Assembly: GCF_016599855.1 (NCBI RefSeq)
Contig: NZ_CP067041.1
Span: 2,914,001-2,978,000 of the forward strand
Length of the DNA: 64,000 nt
DNA from: Bradyrhizobium diazoefficiens
Lineage (GTDB): Bacteria; Pseudomonadota; Alphaproteobacteria; Rhizobiales; Xanthobacteraceae
Direction of reading: 5' to 3'
Positions 55,156 through 64,000 of the stretch are shown here, one piece after another. Below the pieces are notes generated by a model, which was given only the letters and a program-made list of their open reading frames with translations, ran no database searches and was not told the origin of the DNA. The first letter of the stretch is position 1; each line of letters begins with the position of its first letter. The position numbers were made by a program, and so were the translations under genes.

Positions 55156-56102
55156 CACACGTCTCCTCCGCTGAATAATGGTCAACGCCCGACGTTCCGG
55201 GACCACCCCGTCGCAGGTCTTTGGACCCGATCAAACGCGTCCGCCTCACGATTGTCAACAATCGAACTACATTTTGTAAACAATTTCCGCGCGCAGCCGT
55301 GGCCGGGGCAACGACACGTCAACATGGAATCGATTTGCGAATACGGTTGGCCTGTCGGATGCTGGCGGCTGTGGCGGATGTGAGTGCCCTATTGGCAGCT
55401 CATCGCAGGTCGCCAGCGATTGATACGTTAGAGGCCAATGACATGCGCTTCGCGACATCTCAGGGCTTCAACAGCGGCGATCAGTTCTTTAGCTACCTCA
55501 AGGATTCGTTCGACGTGCTCTACGCCGAAAGCGGTGCAGGCTGTGCCGGCATACCTCGAAGAAATCTGGCTTGAAGAAGAAAATTGGTTGCGTGTTGTGC
55601 CCGATAGAGCAGCGGAAACATATTTGGGCAACACGATGAAGGAGGGCTAGCACCTGGGGGATTAACCTATCTGTCTCCCCAAGTGTCGCTGGAGCGTGAG
55701 AATTGCGGCTCGCGTGCGGAGATTCCAGCAACAACAGCAAATTTCTCAAGGCACTGGGTGGGTGAACGCTGCCGTGCGTGTGGACTCGGGCTTTCGTGTG
55801 CACAATGTGTGCACTGGGAATGCAGATGAAGCGGTGCTTCGATCCACGTGGCATCAATCAATGCCGACGAGCGCATCTCGTCGGTTTGGGCTGGAGTCTG
55901 ACGTCGGGCCAAATGATCGAAAATGGCCGATCTGCGCATGGAAGCCCGGCGCGCAGGAACGAAAGCAAGTCGCGGGAAATTATCACATATCGCGGGCGCA
56001 CGCGGATCGAGTAGCTCCTTGATCGAGCGGTGCCTTGCGCTCGGAAAGCAGGTTGTTTGCATTCGGGACCGCCGCTGCCCGGCGCGCAGGCGTGAGGCTG
56101 CA
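55156..56102. other. Long non-coding stretch with a gene remnant
   Basis: Nearly 950 bases with no intact gene. It holds the upstream region of the Liv operon and the PuuE-type remnant at 55425-55538. The 55660-56100 part shows open frames on both strands but nothing recognisable. Confidence 0.55.
55425..55538 (+). pseudogene. Fragment of a PuuE-type polysaccharide deacetylase / allantoinase gene
   Basis: In frame, the fragment encodes TLEANDMRFATSQGFNSGDQ followed by FFSYLKDSFDVLYAE, which matches a conserved C-terminal block of PuuE-like allantoinases (polysaccharide deacetylase family). The expected preceding segment is garbled and the frame ends at a TGA soon after at 55572. About 38 residues of an original ~300 remain. 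Confidence 0.65.
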
Positions 56103-57470
56103 ATGCAGACGTTGAACAAATTTCACTCTCACCGCGCAGGTGACGATGATCTGGCCCGCATGCTGGCCTGCGCGTTGGCCGGTCTGGCCGGCGCCATTGC
56201 CGGCGCGACCCTCGTGCGTCGGTCACATCCGGTCGGATACGAGCCCAATCGCCATACGCGATTGGCCGAGCTCGATGATACGCCCGCGCGGCGCTACTAC
56301 ACCGGCTTCAATCCGCAGCGCGCCATTGCGATCGCCGATCTGCGCGCGATGGCACACAAGCGCCTGCCGCGGTTTGCACTCGAGTATCTCGAAGGCGGCG
56401 CGGAGGATGAAGCCGCCCTGTTCGGTGAGCGACGTGCCTTTGCCGAATGGCGTTTCCTGCCGCGGACCCTGGTCGATGTCTCCCGCCGCACGCTCGCAAC
56501 CAGAATCCTGGGTCAATTTGCCCCAATGCCGTTGGTGATTTCGCCGACTGGTCTCAACGGTATCCTCCATGCGCGTGGTGACAGCCTGCTGGCTCAGGCT
56601 GCACGGCACGCGAGCGTCCCGTTCGTCCAGAGCACGATGTCGAACGACACGATGGAAGAGGTGGCCCGAGCTGCGCCGGGTGTGCGCCACTGGTGGCAAC
56701 TTTATGTCTTTGGCGGAGACGAGATCTGGCAGGAGCTCCTTCGCCGCGCCGAGCGTGTCGGGTGCGAGGCCCTCGTACTGACGACCAACGCCCAGATCTT
56801 TGGCGATCGCGAATGGCAGCGGCGCAATCAGATCGGAAAGAGTCGCCTTTCGACCTCCGCAGCGCTCGAAAGCCTGACGCACCCGCTCTGGTTTGCCGAA
56901 AACCTGCTGTCGCAGGGAATGCCGAGCTTCGCCAACATCATCGACTTCGTGCCAAAAGACCAACGCAGCTTTTTCGCGGCCTCGAATTGGATCCGAGCGC
57001 ACCAGCCGACCTCACTGAGTTGGGACACGGTCGCAAAGATACGACAGCGCTGGGACAAGCCATTCATCCTGAAGGGCATTCTCTGTGCCGACGATGTGCG
57101 GCGCGCGCTCGACAGCGGCGTGGATGGAATTGTGCTGAGCAGCCATGGCGGCCGCCAGTTGGATTGGACGATCGCACCCCTTGATCTGCTGCCGGTCGCC
57201 CGAGAGATCGTTGGTCGAAAGATCGCGCTTTACATGTCCGGTGGCGTCCGGAGAGGAACCGATCTGCTCAAGGCCTGCGCGTTGGGCGCAGACGCCGTGT
57301 GGGTCGGGCGGGCGCCACTGTATGGCCTTTCTGCCGCTGGCGTCGCAGGCGCCGCCCGCGCGCTCGAGATCCTCAAGACTGAGGCATTGGACGCGATGGG
57401 CTTGTTGGGAGCGAACCGGATCGACGAGCTTGGTCCGCACCTGCTCGCGCAGGCCGGGCGCGTGGCCTGA
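56103..57470 (+). CDS. FMN-dependent alpha-hydroxyacid oxidase with N-terminal membrane helix
   Basis: A 455-residue protein. Residues about 19-38 (RMLACALAGLAGAIAGATLV) form a hydrophobic anchor. The rest is the LldD/glycolate oxidase barrel: FALEYLEGGAEDEAAL near 95, PLVISPTGLNGI near 145, WQLYV near 200, catalytic LSSHGGRQLDWT near 345 (His and Arg), and GGVRRGTDLLKACALGADAV near 380 (FMN phosphate). It oxidises an L-2-hydroxyacid such as lactate, mandelate or glycolate. The start at 56103 is chosen because upstream sequence has no family match and GTGAGG precedes it. Confidence 0.87.
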   Translation: MQTLNKFHSHRAGDDDLARMLACALAGLAGAIAGATLVRRSHPVGYEPNRHTRLAELDDTPARRYYTGFNPQRAIAIADLRAMAHKRLPRFALEYLEGGAEDEAALFGERRAFAEWRFLPRTLVDVSRRTLATRILGQFAPMPLVISPTGLNGILHARGDSLLAQAARHASVPFVQSTMSNDTMEEVARAAPGVRHWWQLYVFGGDEIWQELLRRAERVGCEALVLTTNAQIFGDREWQRRNQIGKSRLSTSAALESLTHPLWFAENLLSQGMPSFANIIDFVPKDQRSFFAASNWIRAHQPTSLSWDTVAKIRQRWDKPFILKGILCADDVRRALDSGVDGIVLSSHGGRQLDWTIAPLDLLPVAREIVGRKIALYMSGGVRRGTDLLKACALGADAVWVGRAPLYGLSAAGVAGAARALEILKTEALDAMGLLGANRIDELGPHLLAQAGRVA

Positions 57471-57583
57471 GCAGCCGCTTCGGGAACCAAAGCAAGCCAG
57501 CCGCGTCAGATTTGTGCTGGCGGCTGCAGTTGATGCAAGAGTCCCAGCCGCCGGACCAGCATTGCTGGTTCCGATCCAATCAT

Positions 57584-59437
57584 ATGAAGCCACGGAGGCC
57601 GATCTTGGACCGGCAGATGTCCCGCGCCGGACGACCTCTTCAGCCGGAGATCAGAGACTACGCGATCATCGGCGACTGCAGGACGGCGGCCCTGATCTCG
57701 CGGGAGGGCTCGCTTGATTGGTTGTGTCTGCCGAATTTCTCCAGCACCAGCGCATTTGCCCGCCTGCTTGACCTGAATGCCGGCCACTTCTCGATCAGGC
57801 CTTCTGCTCCCTTCACTGTCGAACGCCACTATGTGCCCGCGACAGCCGTGCTCGCGACGACGTTCAAGACGGACAGCGGCATCGCACGGTTGATCGATCT
57901 CTGCCCGATCTCCGATAGCATCGGGTCTCTCCTTCCCATGCGCGAGATATTGCGCATTATCGAGGGCGTCGCCGGTTCAGTCGACCTGGAGATCGAGTTC
58001 GCACCGCGACTCGACTATGGGCGTATGCGATCCACTTTCCGCAAGCTGACCGATGCCGTGTGGCGCTGCGGAGGCGGCCGCGAGCTGCTCTTGCTGAACA
58101 GCAATGTCGAGCTCGCTGACCACGGATCGATGCTCACGGCAAGACTGCATACGACAGCCGGCGAGCGCCGGCACTTCAGTCTCTCCTATGTCGAATGCGA
58201 CGTCGGAACGATCGCTCCGGTCGGAGCAGACGCCGACGCGCGTTGTGATCGCACGATCGCCTGGTGGCAGGACTGGAGCCGCACCTGCCGATTTGCCGGG
58301 CGTGAGCGCGACATCGTGTTACGAAGCGCAATCACGCTCAAGCTCATGACGTTCTGTCTCTCCGGCTCGATCGTGGCCGCGCCCACTACCTCGGTTCCGG
58401 AGGCGATCGGCGGCGAGCGCAATTGGGATTATCGATATTGCTGGCTCCGTGATGCGGGATTGACCATGAGCGCGCTCGTCGATCTTGGGTTCCACGAGGA
58501 GGCCGCGGCTTATTTGGGGTGGTTGTTGCACGCGACGCGTCTGACGCGACCAAATCTTTGCAGTCTCTATGATGTCTACGGGCGCACGAACTTGCGCGTG
58601 CGGATTGCCGATTGGCTCGCCGGCTATTTGAACACGGCTCCGGTCCGCATCGGGAATGACGCGATCAAGCAGCTCCAGCTCGACGCGCATGGCCAGGTGA
58701 TCGCCGCAGCGCAAATCTTTGCCGCCGCGGGCTGTGAACTCGACACTTTGGAGGCGCGAATGCTCATCGGCTTTGGCGACGTGATCTGCAAGCGCTGGCG
58801 AGAGCCGGATAACGGCATTTGGGAGATACCTGGCGCGCGCCGCCCGTACACGTTCTCGAAAGCCATGTGCTGGGTGGCATTGGACAGGCTGCTGTCCCTG
58901 CACGAGCGCGGAATCATTGATCTCGCAGCGCGCGAAGCCATTTTTCGGCGGACCCGTTCGGACATCGGCGATTGCATCGAAGCCCGAGGTTTCAACGCGG
59001 CTCTCAACAGTTACACCGCCGAGCTCGATGGAAAGGAGATGGATGCGGCGCTGCTCTTGCTCATTTGCTTTGGCTACAAGGCCGCATCAGACTCGCGAAT
59101 GGTCGCGACCTACAATCGAGTTCACGACGAGCTCGATTGCGGTGGCCTGCTCTATCGATATCGTCCGGGCTATGATGGTCTGAAGGGCACGGAAGGCGCG
59201 TTTGGTCTAGTCAGCTTCTTTGCTGTCGCTCACCTGGCCGAGCGCGGCCTGGTCGAGGAAGCGGTGCGCCGTTTCGATTATCTGTGCGACTTTGCCAATG
59301 ATGTCGGACTCTTCGGTGAACAAATAGAACCCCGTTCCGGAAAAGCCCTCGGCAATTTTCCTCAAGCCTTCACCCATGTCGGCCTGATCTATTCCGCGAT
59401 CGTCATCGAGCGGGCACGTCGGAGAACCGCCCAGTGA
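57584..59437 (+). CDS. Glycoside hydrolase family 15 (glucoamylase/trehalase-like)
   Basis: A two-domain protein of about 617 residues from 57584; 57617 is a possible start and an open TTG at 57512 is less likely. The N-terminal beta domain begins IRDYAIIGDCRTAALISREG, a hallmark of bacterial GH15 trehalase-like proteins. The catalytic (alpha/alpha)6 barrel has NWDYRYCWLRDAGLTM near residue 285 (catalytic Glu/Asp region) and PVRIGNDAIKQLQLDAHGQV near 350. It hydrolyses alpha-linked glucose, possibly trehalose. It overlaps the small membrane-protein gene by four bases. Confidence 0.87.
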   Translation: MKPRRPILDRQMSRAGRPLQPEIRDYAIIGDCRTAALISREGSLDWLCLPNFSSTSAFARLLDLNAGHFSIRPSAPFTVERHYVPATAVLATTFKTDSGIARLIDLCPISDSIGSLLPMREILRIIEGVAGSVDLEIEFAPRLDYGRMRSTFRKLTDAVWRCGGGRELLLLNSNVELADHGSMLTARLHTTAGERRHFSLSYVECDVGTIAPVGADADARCDRTIAWWQDWSRTCRFAGRERDIVLRSAITLKLMTFCLSGSIVAAPTTSVPEAIGGERNWDYRYCWLRDAGLTMSALVDLGFHEEAAAYLGWLLHATRLTRPNLCSLYDVYGRTNLRVRIADWLAGYLNTAPVRIGNDAIKQLQLDAHGQVIAAAQIFAAAGCELDTLEARMLIGFGDVICKRWREPDNGIWEIPGARRPYTFSKAMCWVALDRLLSLHERGIIDLAAREAIFRRTRSDIGDCIEARGFNAALNSYTAELDGKEMDAALLLLICFGYKAASDSRMVATYNRVHDELDCGGLLYRYRPGYDGLKGTEGAFGLVSFFAVAHLAERGLVEEAVRRFDYLCDFANDVGLFGEQIEPRSGKALGNFPQAFTHVGLIYSAIVIERARRRTAQ

Positions 59438-59928
59438 ACGCACCGTGGTATCTGTCTCTTTGGGCGCTGGTCGCGACCCTGGCAATGACATCCATTCTGG
59501 AAACCAGCCGCGGGCTTGGATTTTCCCGTCTCAGCCTCCCATTCCTGATCGGTACGTTCTTCACGGGTCGGCGAGGACGCGCAGTGATCGTCGGCTTCGC
59601 CGTGTACACGATCGGCGGATGGCTGTTTGCATTCGTCTATTTCCTGCTGTTCTCGAGCGTTCGGATCTACACATGGTGGTTCGGTGCGATCGCGGGCCTT
59701 GCCCATGGCATGTTTCTTCTGACTTGCGCGCTTCCCCTCCTGCCGTTCGTGCACCCAAGGATGGCGTCAGAGTATCATTCGGTAAGCGCGATCCGGCAGC
59801 TCGAGCCGCCCGGATTCCTCGCCATGAACTACGGCTATCACACGCCTTTGAGCACATTGATTGCCCAGATCGTCTACGGCGCAACGCTCGGCGGCTTCGC
59901 GCAGATCGCGCATTGGGCAGGCGCGTAA
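59434..59928 (+). CDS. Small integral membrane protein, unknown function
   Basis: A 164-residue protein with about four hydrophobic segments (LSLWALVATLAMTSILE, AVIVGFAVYTIGGWLFAFVY, FGAIAGLAHGMFLLTCALP, TLIAQIVYGATLGGFAQIA). The stretch GMFLLTCALPLLPFVHPRM has a conserved look. Start overlaps the GH15 stop (ATGA). I do not recognise a characterised family; co-translation suggests a link to the GH15 enzyme. Confidence 0.7.
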   Translation: MNAPWYLSLWALVATLAMTSILETSRGLGFSRLSLPFLIGTFFTGRRGRAVIVGFAVYTIGGWLFAFVYFLLFSSVRIYTWWFGAIAGLAHGMFLLTCALPLLPFVHPRMASEYHSVSAIRQLEPPGFLAMNYGYHTPLSTLIAQIVYGATLGGFAQIAHWAGA

Positions 59929-59940
59929 AACCAGGAATTC

Positions 59941-60984
59941 TTAGCGGTAGCGCGTGCGCAACATTGCGCGCGGATGCGGACGGGCCAGCAGGCCAAGCGT
60001 CAGGAGCGCTGCTCCGCATGCAATGATCGGTGCGACGCGCGCGACTGCGCCGCGGACCACGACCGCATGATTTCTGGATTCGCTTCCAAAGCTGCCGCGG
60101 GTGCGATGCAGATCGTGAACCGGCTCGCGAAGATTGTCCCTGCGGTCGGGCGCGACAGGCATACCGGTCTCCTGTCCGCCGAAGGTCGTTCGCGCGAGGT
60201 AGCGATCGAACAGGCCGGGGGCCAGCATGTTTCCAAGAATGACTGCCAGCGTGCTCGCGCCGATCCAATATTCCCGCGCCGGATGCAGCCCCGCGCGATA
60301 GAGCGTGTCCGCGATCACTTCCGGCTGAACCACCGGTGGCACCGGACGGGGTCGATGTGCCCTGTGGGTGCGCGCCCAGTCGAATTGCGGCGTGTTGACG
60401 GCCGGCAGTTCCACGATCGTCAGTCTGATCCGAGAGTTCGCATGGATCAGCTCGGTGCGAAGGGAATTCGTGAATCCGCGGATGGCGTGTTTCGCACCGC
60501 AATAGGCGGCCTGCAACGGAATGCTGCGATAAGCCAGCGCGGAGCCGACCTGGATGATCGTGCCGCGGTTGCGCGGGCGCATGTGGCGCAGGGCTGCCAT
60601 CGTCCCGTGAACCGCGCCGAGATAGGTTACCTCGGTCACGCGCCGAAATTCGTCCGGCGTCAGATCCCAGACCGGCGAAAAGACGGTGACCATCGCATCG
60701 TTGATCCAGACATCGATCGGTCCGAGGTATCCGGCAATGGCGTCCGCCGCTGCAAAGATCTGATCCGCATCGGCAACATCCGCGGGCGCAACAAAAGCCC
60801 GGCCGCCTAACCGTTCAACCTCGTCCTTCACGACGTTCAGGGCGTCTTCGTCGCGCGCAATCAAACCGACCGAGGCGCCGGCCCGTGCATAGCGATGCGC
60901 CGCGGCCCGCCCAACGCCGGCCGATGCGCCGGTGATCACAACGGTACGGTTGCGAAAGGCATCAGAGGATACCAAGGACATCAT
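59941..60984 (-). CDS. SDR-family oxidoreductase with C-terminal extension
   Basis: A 347-residue protein. The classical SDR domain spans residues about 1-250: VVITGASAGVGRAAAHRYA, WINDAMVTVFSPVWD near 88, catalytic Ser in QVGSALAYRS near 140 and YCGAKHAI near 155. The C-terminal ~90 residues include a hydrophobic helix (VAPIIACGAALLTLGLLARP), suggesting membrane attachment. Substrate unknown. Ten bases separate its start from the PCC gene end on the same strand. Confidence 0.85.
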   Translation of the reverse strand: MMSLVSSDAFRNRTVVITGASAGVGRAAAHRYARAGASVGLIARDEDALNVVKDEVERLGGRAFVAPADVADADQIFAAADAIAGYLGPIDVWINDAMVTVFSPVWDLTPDEFRRVTEVTYLGAVHGTMAALRHMRPRNRGTIIQVGSALAYRSIPLQAAYCGAKHAIRGFTNSLRTELIHANSRIRLTIVELPAVNTPQFDWARTHRAHRPRPVPPVVQPEVIADTLYRAGLHPAREYWIGASTLAVILGNMLAPGLFDRYLARTTFGGQETGMPVAPDRRDNLREPVHDLHRTRGSFGSESRNHAVVVRGAVARVAPIIACGAALLTLGLLARPHPRAMLRTRYR

Positions 60985-60993
60985 CGACTTGCC

Positions 60994-61437
60994 TCACGCG
61001 TCGAGCCGAATGAGCGCAAGGCCCGACTCCGGATCCTTTCGCTTACGCAGGTGGGCGGGGCTTTCCGTGACAATGATCTCGAGCGTCGGGCGAACATGCG
61101 CTTCGCCGAGATGGCCGGCCATTGCCGTACCGTCTTGCTTGCCGAGCACCAGATGAATGTGAAGTGCGGCCTCGCCCGAGGGGCCCTCTGCCACGTCACC
61201 GAGGAGCGAGGCCACCTCGACCTGTTCTGTCACGGGAATCCGCTGATATTCTTTCCTGCCCCAGTCGAAATACATCAGGACAGCTTCGCTGAAGGCACCG
61301 ATGGCGGTGAGCTGTGCCGCGCGCACCTTCTCGGCGGCAACGAAGCGCTTCAGGCAAGCCATCACCTCCTCGCCGGTATCCAGGATCACCGCATAAGTTC
61401 TTTGTCCGCTAGTCTCATGCAGAAGCTTGTGGCGCAT
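60994..61437 (-). CDS. PCC-domain (DUF296) protein
   Basis: A 147-residue protein from the ATG at 61437, which has GGAGG seven to eight bases upstream. YAVILDTGEEVMACLKRF near residue 15, AIGAFSEAVLMYFD near 45, LHIHLVLGKQDGTAMAGHL near 92 and TLEIIVTE near 117 are the PCC/AT-hook-associated domain. The three His around residues 93-109 match the metal site seen in this fold. Role unknown. It is divergent from the ThDP enzyme gene. Confidence 0.85.
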   Translation of the reverse strand: MRHKLLHETSGQRTYAVILDTGEEVMACLKRFVAAEKVRAAQLTAIGAFSEAVLMYFDWGRKEYQRIPVTEQVEVASLLGDVAEGPSGEAALHIHLVLGKQDGTAMAGHLGEAHVRPTLEIIVTESPAHLRKRKDPESGLALIRLDA

Positions 61438-61590
61438 CTGAAGGCCTCCGTCGCCAAGCCAACCACGAGTGGCTCTCAAGAGTTCCTGAACGATCAAGAA
61501 TGTTGGGGGCTCGATCTAAAGTCGGTTGGAACGCTGCTCGCTGAAGTCTGTTTTGCGATAACGGGCGACTTGAAATTGGTGGACCAGCCC

Positions 61591-63348
61591 ATGACCTCTC
61601 CTACTGCATCGGACGTCCTCGTCGAGACGCTGCTCGACTGGGGCGTCGACACCGTCTTTGGCCTTCCGGGAGACGGAATCAACGGCATTATTGAAGCGTT
61701 GCGCACCCACCAGGATCGGATCAAGTTCATCCAGGTGCGCCACGAGGAGGCGGCGGCCTTCAACGCCTGCGCTTACGCGAAATGGACCGGACGGCTTGGC
61801 GTATGCATTGCCACCTCCGGCCCCGGCGGCATTCATCTCCTCAATGGGCTCTACGACGCCAAGCTCGATGGGCAGCCGGTCCTCGCCATTACCGGATTGC
61901 AGTTCCACGACCTGCTTCACACCTTCACCCAGCAGGATGTGGAACTGGACAAGCTATTCATGGATGTCTGCGTCTATAACAGCCGCATCATGGGGCCGCA
62001 GCACGTCGAGAATGTGGTGGAACTCGCCTGTCGCGCGGCACTTGCCTATCGTGGCGTCGCACACGTCACGGTTCCCGTCGATATGCAGTCTCAGCCCGTG
62101 AGCGCAGGAAAGCGATCGGAACGCAATGTCCCGCATCATGTTTCTGAACTGATGGCCCGCTCGGCGCAAGCACCGAGCGATGAACAGATCGGCCGGGCTG
62201 CTGCAATCCTCAATGCCGGCAAGAAGACGGCGATTCTCGCGGGCCGCGGCGCACTCGATGCGCGCGACCAGGTGCTCGCAGTCGCCGAGCGTCTCGGTGC
62301 GCCGGTGATCAAGCCGCTGCTGGGCAAGGGCGTCATTCCTGATGATAGCGCGTTTTCAGCGGGCGGCATCGGTCTGCTCGGCACCAAGCCGGCTCAGGAG
62401 ACACTGGAGAGTTGCGACACACTGCTGATCGCCGGCAGCACGTTTCCCTACATTGAGTTCTATCCCAAACCGGGCCAGGCGCAGGCCGTGCAAATCGAGA
62501 TCGATCCAATGCGGATCGGCTTGCGATATCCCGTTGCGGCTGGTCTGGTCGGTGATACCGGCAAGGCGCTCCAGGCGTTGCTACCCCGATTGGATTACCG
62601 GGACGATCGATCCTTCCTGGAGACCGCACAATCCGGCATGAAGGAATGGAACCAGTTGATGACGGAGCGGGGCACGCGGAACGACAAGCCCATGAAGCCC
62701 GACGTCGTCGCTTACGAGCTCAACAAGCTCTTGTCCGACGATGCGATCGTTTCAACCGATTCCGGAACGATCACCACCTGGATCGCCCGTCACCTCGTGA
62801 TGCGCGGAAACATGATGTTCTCATGCTCGGGCAATCTGGCGACCATGGCCTGCGGCTTACCCTATGCAATCGCCGCCGCGGTCGCCCACCCGGGCAGGCA
62901 GGTTGTGGCCTTTGTCGGTGATGGCGGCCTCACCATGTTGATGGGTGAGCTGGCGACTTGCATCAAATACGATCTGGACGTGAAGGTCGTGGTGATCAAG
63001 AACAACGCGCTCGGCCAGATCAAATGGGAGCAGATGGTCTTCCTGGGCAACCCGGAATATGTCTGCGACCTCCAGCCGATCGACTTTGCCGCCGTGGCGC
63101 GCGGCTTTGGCGTCAGTGCCTTCAGTGTCGACGATCCCTCACGCTGCGGCGAGGTGCTGCGCGAGGCGCTGAACACGCGCGGCCCGGTCCTGATCGAGGC
63201 GGTCGTTGATCCGCACGAGCCGCCGATGCCGCCTAAGGCAACAATGAAGCAGGTCAAGAACTTCGCCGAGTCGCTCGCCCGCGGCACGCCGGCAGGCGGG
63301 AAAATCGCCTGGACGGTGGCCTCGGACATCGTTCGCGAAATTACCTGA
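61591..63348 (+). CDS. Thiamine-pyrophosphate enzyme (pyruvate oxidase / acetolactate-synthase-like)
   Basis: A 585-residue protein. SDVLVETLLDWGVDTVFGLPG at the N-terminus, catalytic Glu in VRHEEAAAFNACAYAK near residue 50, SGPGGIHLLNGLYDAK near 72, central AILAGRGALDARDQ near 215, and ThDP motif VGDGGLTMLMGELATCIKYD followed by IKNNALGQIKWEQ near 440-475. The layout resembles PoxB-type pyruvate dehydrogenase (quinone). Start chosen at TSPTASDV; upstream in-frame sequence belongs to the opposite-strand genes. Confidence 0.88.
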   Translation: MTSPTASDVLVETLLDWGVDTVFGLPGDGINGIIEALRTHQDRIKFIQVRHEEAAAFNACAYAKWTGRLGVCIATSGPGGIHLLNGLYDAKLDGQPVLAITGLQFHDLLHTFTQQDVELDKLFMDVCVYNSRIMGPQHVENVVELACRAALAYRGVAHVTVPVDMQSQPVSAGKRSERNVPHHVSELMARSAQAPSDEQIGRAAAILNAGKKTAILAGRGALDARDQVLAVAERLGAPVIKPLLGKGVIPDDSAFSAGGIGLLGTKPAQETLESCDTLLIAGSTFPYIEFYPKPGQAQAVQIEIDPMRIGLRYPVAAGLVGDTGKALQALLPRLDYRDDRSFLETAQSGMKEWNQLMTERGTRNDKPMKPDVVAYELNKLLSDDAIVSTDSGTITTWIARHLVMRGNMMFSCSGNLATMACGLPYAIAAAVAHPGRQVVAFVGDGGLTMLMGELATCIKYDLDVKVVVIKNNALGQIKWEQMVFLGNPEYVCDLQPIDFAAVARGFGVSAFSVDDPSRCGEVLREALNTRGPVLIEAVVDPHEPPMPPKATMKQVKNFAESLARGTPAGGKIAWTVASDIVREIT

Positions 63349-63491
63349 GGGCGCGCAGCGCCTCGCGCATTGTGGCGGAGGCGCCGCTCGCGATGAAGCG
63401 ATAGCGCGCCAGAGTGAAGCGCCGCCTTGCTTGGGCGGAAGCGGACTGCGCGGCTCGCGTCCGGACGTCGTCCTGCGGCAGAGGACATCTG

Positions 63492-64000
63492 ATGAGTCAT
63501 ATTCTTGAAGTCGATCATGGCAAGGCGCGCGGTTCGCAGCGCCGTATCGAGCGTGCGCCCGACGGCAGGATCATCAGCGCGGAAAGTGCTCCTGCTGCTC
63601 CCGGACAGTTCGAAGATCTCGGTCGCGAGCTTGCCGGCGCGGTGGATGGTGAAGTGCGGTTTAGCAGGGGTGACCGGGCTCTCTATGCGACTGACGCATC
63701 GAATTATCGGCAGGTGCCGATCGGTGTGGTGATCCCGCGTTCGGCCGCAGCGATTGCCAGAGCCGTCGAGCTCTGTCGCAAGTTCGAGGCTCCCATCGTC
63801 ATGCGCGGCGGCGGGACGAGTCTTGCCGGCCAGGGCTGCAACTTCGCCGTCCTGATCGATTGCTCGAAATACCTCAACCGCGTGATCGCCATCGATACAG
63901 TTTCGCGGATCGCGGAAGTCGAGCCCGGCTGCATCCTGGACAATCTGCGCGCGACGGCTGAACGCAATCACCTTACCTTCGGGCCGGATCCTGCCACGCA
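63492..64000 (+). CDS. FAD-binding oxidase (GlcD/D-lactate dehydrogenase type), 3' end missing
   Basis: The frame is open from the ATG at 63492 to the window end (169+ residues). After a leader, residues about 45-70 read EVRFSRGDRALYATDASNYR, then the PCMH-type FAD domain with PIVMRGGGTSLAGQGCN near 103 and SRIAEVEPG near 135. Proteins of this type often carry a C-terminal iron-sulfur domain, which cannot be seen here. Located 143 bases after the ThDP enzyme gene, which holds no clear promoter. Confidence 0.82.
   Translation, partial: MSHILEVDHGKARGSQRRIERAPDGRIISAESAPAAPGQFEDLGRELAGAVDGEVRFSRGDRALYATDASNYRQVPIGVVIPRSAAAIARAVELCRKFEAPIVMRGGGTSLAGQGCNFAVLIDCSKYLNRVIAIDTVSRIAEVEPGCILDNLRATAERNHLTFGPDPAT

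Noticed and set aside
55660..55812. Plus-strand segment rich in cysteine (GERCRACGLGLSCAQC) looking like a zinc ribbon.
   Set aside because: No start codon with ribosome site, no family match; likely chance in a decayed region.

Overview
This is a GC-rich chromosomal stretch from an alphaproteobacterium, most likely a Bradyrhizobium/Rhodopseudomonas relative. The evidence is the SOS box of the GTTC-N7-GTTC type, a SigF/NrsF-type ECF pair, a palindromic element of the type scattered in Bradyrhizobium genomes (30687-30729), and many ABC uptake systems beside small catabolic operons. No rRNA, tRNA, CRISPR array, phage or intact insertion sequence was seen.

Layout. 1-3.1 kb: end of an L-rhamnose operon (aldolase/dehydrogenase fusion, cut by the window edge, then rhamnose isomerase). 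3.2-13.5 kb: an amino-sugar locus of two divergent operons. The leftward one carries a kinase, GntR regulator, SIS sugar isomerase/deaminase, NagA deacetylase and a Gfo/Idh oxidoreductase. The rightward one carries a MurQ-like etherase and a complete CUT1 ABC importer. A GntR-type operator candidate lies between them. 13.5-15.4 kb: a histidine phosphatase and an SOS-controlled DinB polymerase.

15.7-23.0 kb: a thiol/metal-stress island. It has a secreted protein of unknown role, a GDCC-type cysteine protein, a periplasmic thioredoxin with a CcdA-like membrane partner, and a six-gene bufferin operon (DUF2282 precursor, MNIO/DUF692 enzyme, DUF2063 partner, DoxX, ECF sigma factor, NrsF anti-sigma). 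A decayed VKOR gene follows. Two nearly identical GTAACC-N15-CGAA promoters precede the thioredoxin-ccdA pair and the bufferin operon, so the sigma factor at the end of the operon probably drives both. The MNIO gene is broken by one missing base.

23.4-32.4 kb: myo-inositol genes iolG, iolD and iolE, an aldo/keto reductase, and a sugar ABC importer without its own ATPase. 32.4-36.7 kb: remnants of an IclR regulator, a GYD protein, and E2, E1-beta and E1-alpha of a 2-oxoacid dehydrogenase. 36.9-48.6 kb: an aminotransferase, a LysR regulator, a biotin carboxylase + biotin carrier + PxpBCA cluster with a second carrier-like protein lacking the biotin lysine, then an SDR, a polar amino-acid ABC importer and an RraA-type aldolase/decarboxylase. 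Three ATAAG-N5-CTTAT sites lie upstream of the three transcription units, suggesting one LysR regulon for uptake and ATP/biotin-dependent opening of a cyclic amide such as 5-oxoproline.

48.9-55.2 kb: GntR regulator, Asp/Glu/hydantoin-family racemase and a five-component Liv-type ABC importer, followed by a scrap of a PuuE-type deacetylase/allantoinase gene. 56.1-64 kb: membrane-anchored FMN alpha-hydroxyacid oxidase, GH15 glucoamylase/trehalase-like enzyme, small membrane protein, SDR, PCC-domain protein, ThDP enzyme and the start of an FAD-linked oxidase cut by the window end.
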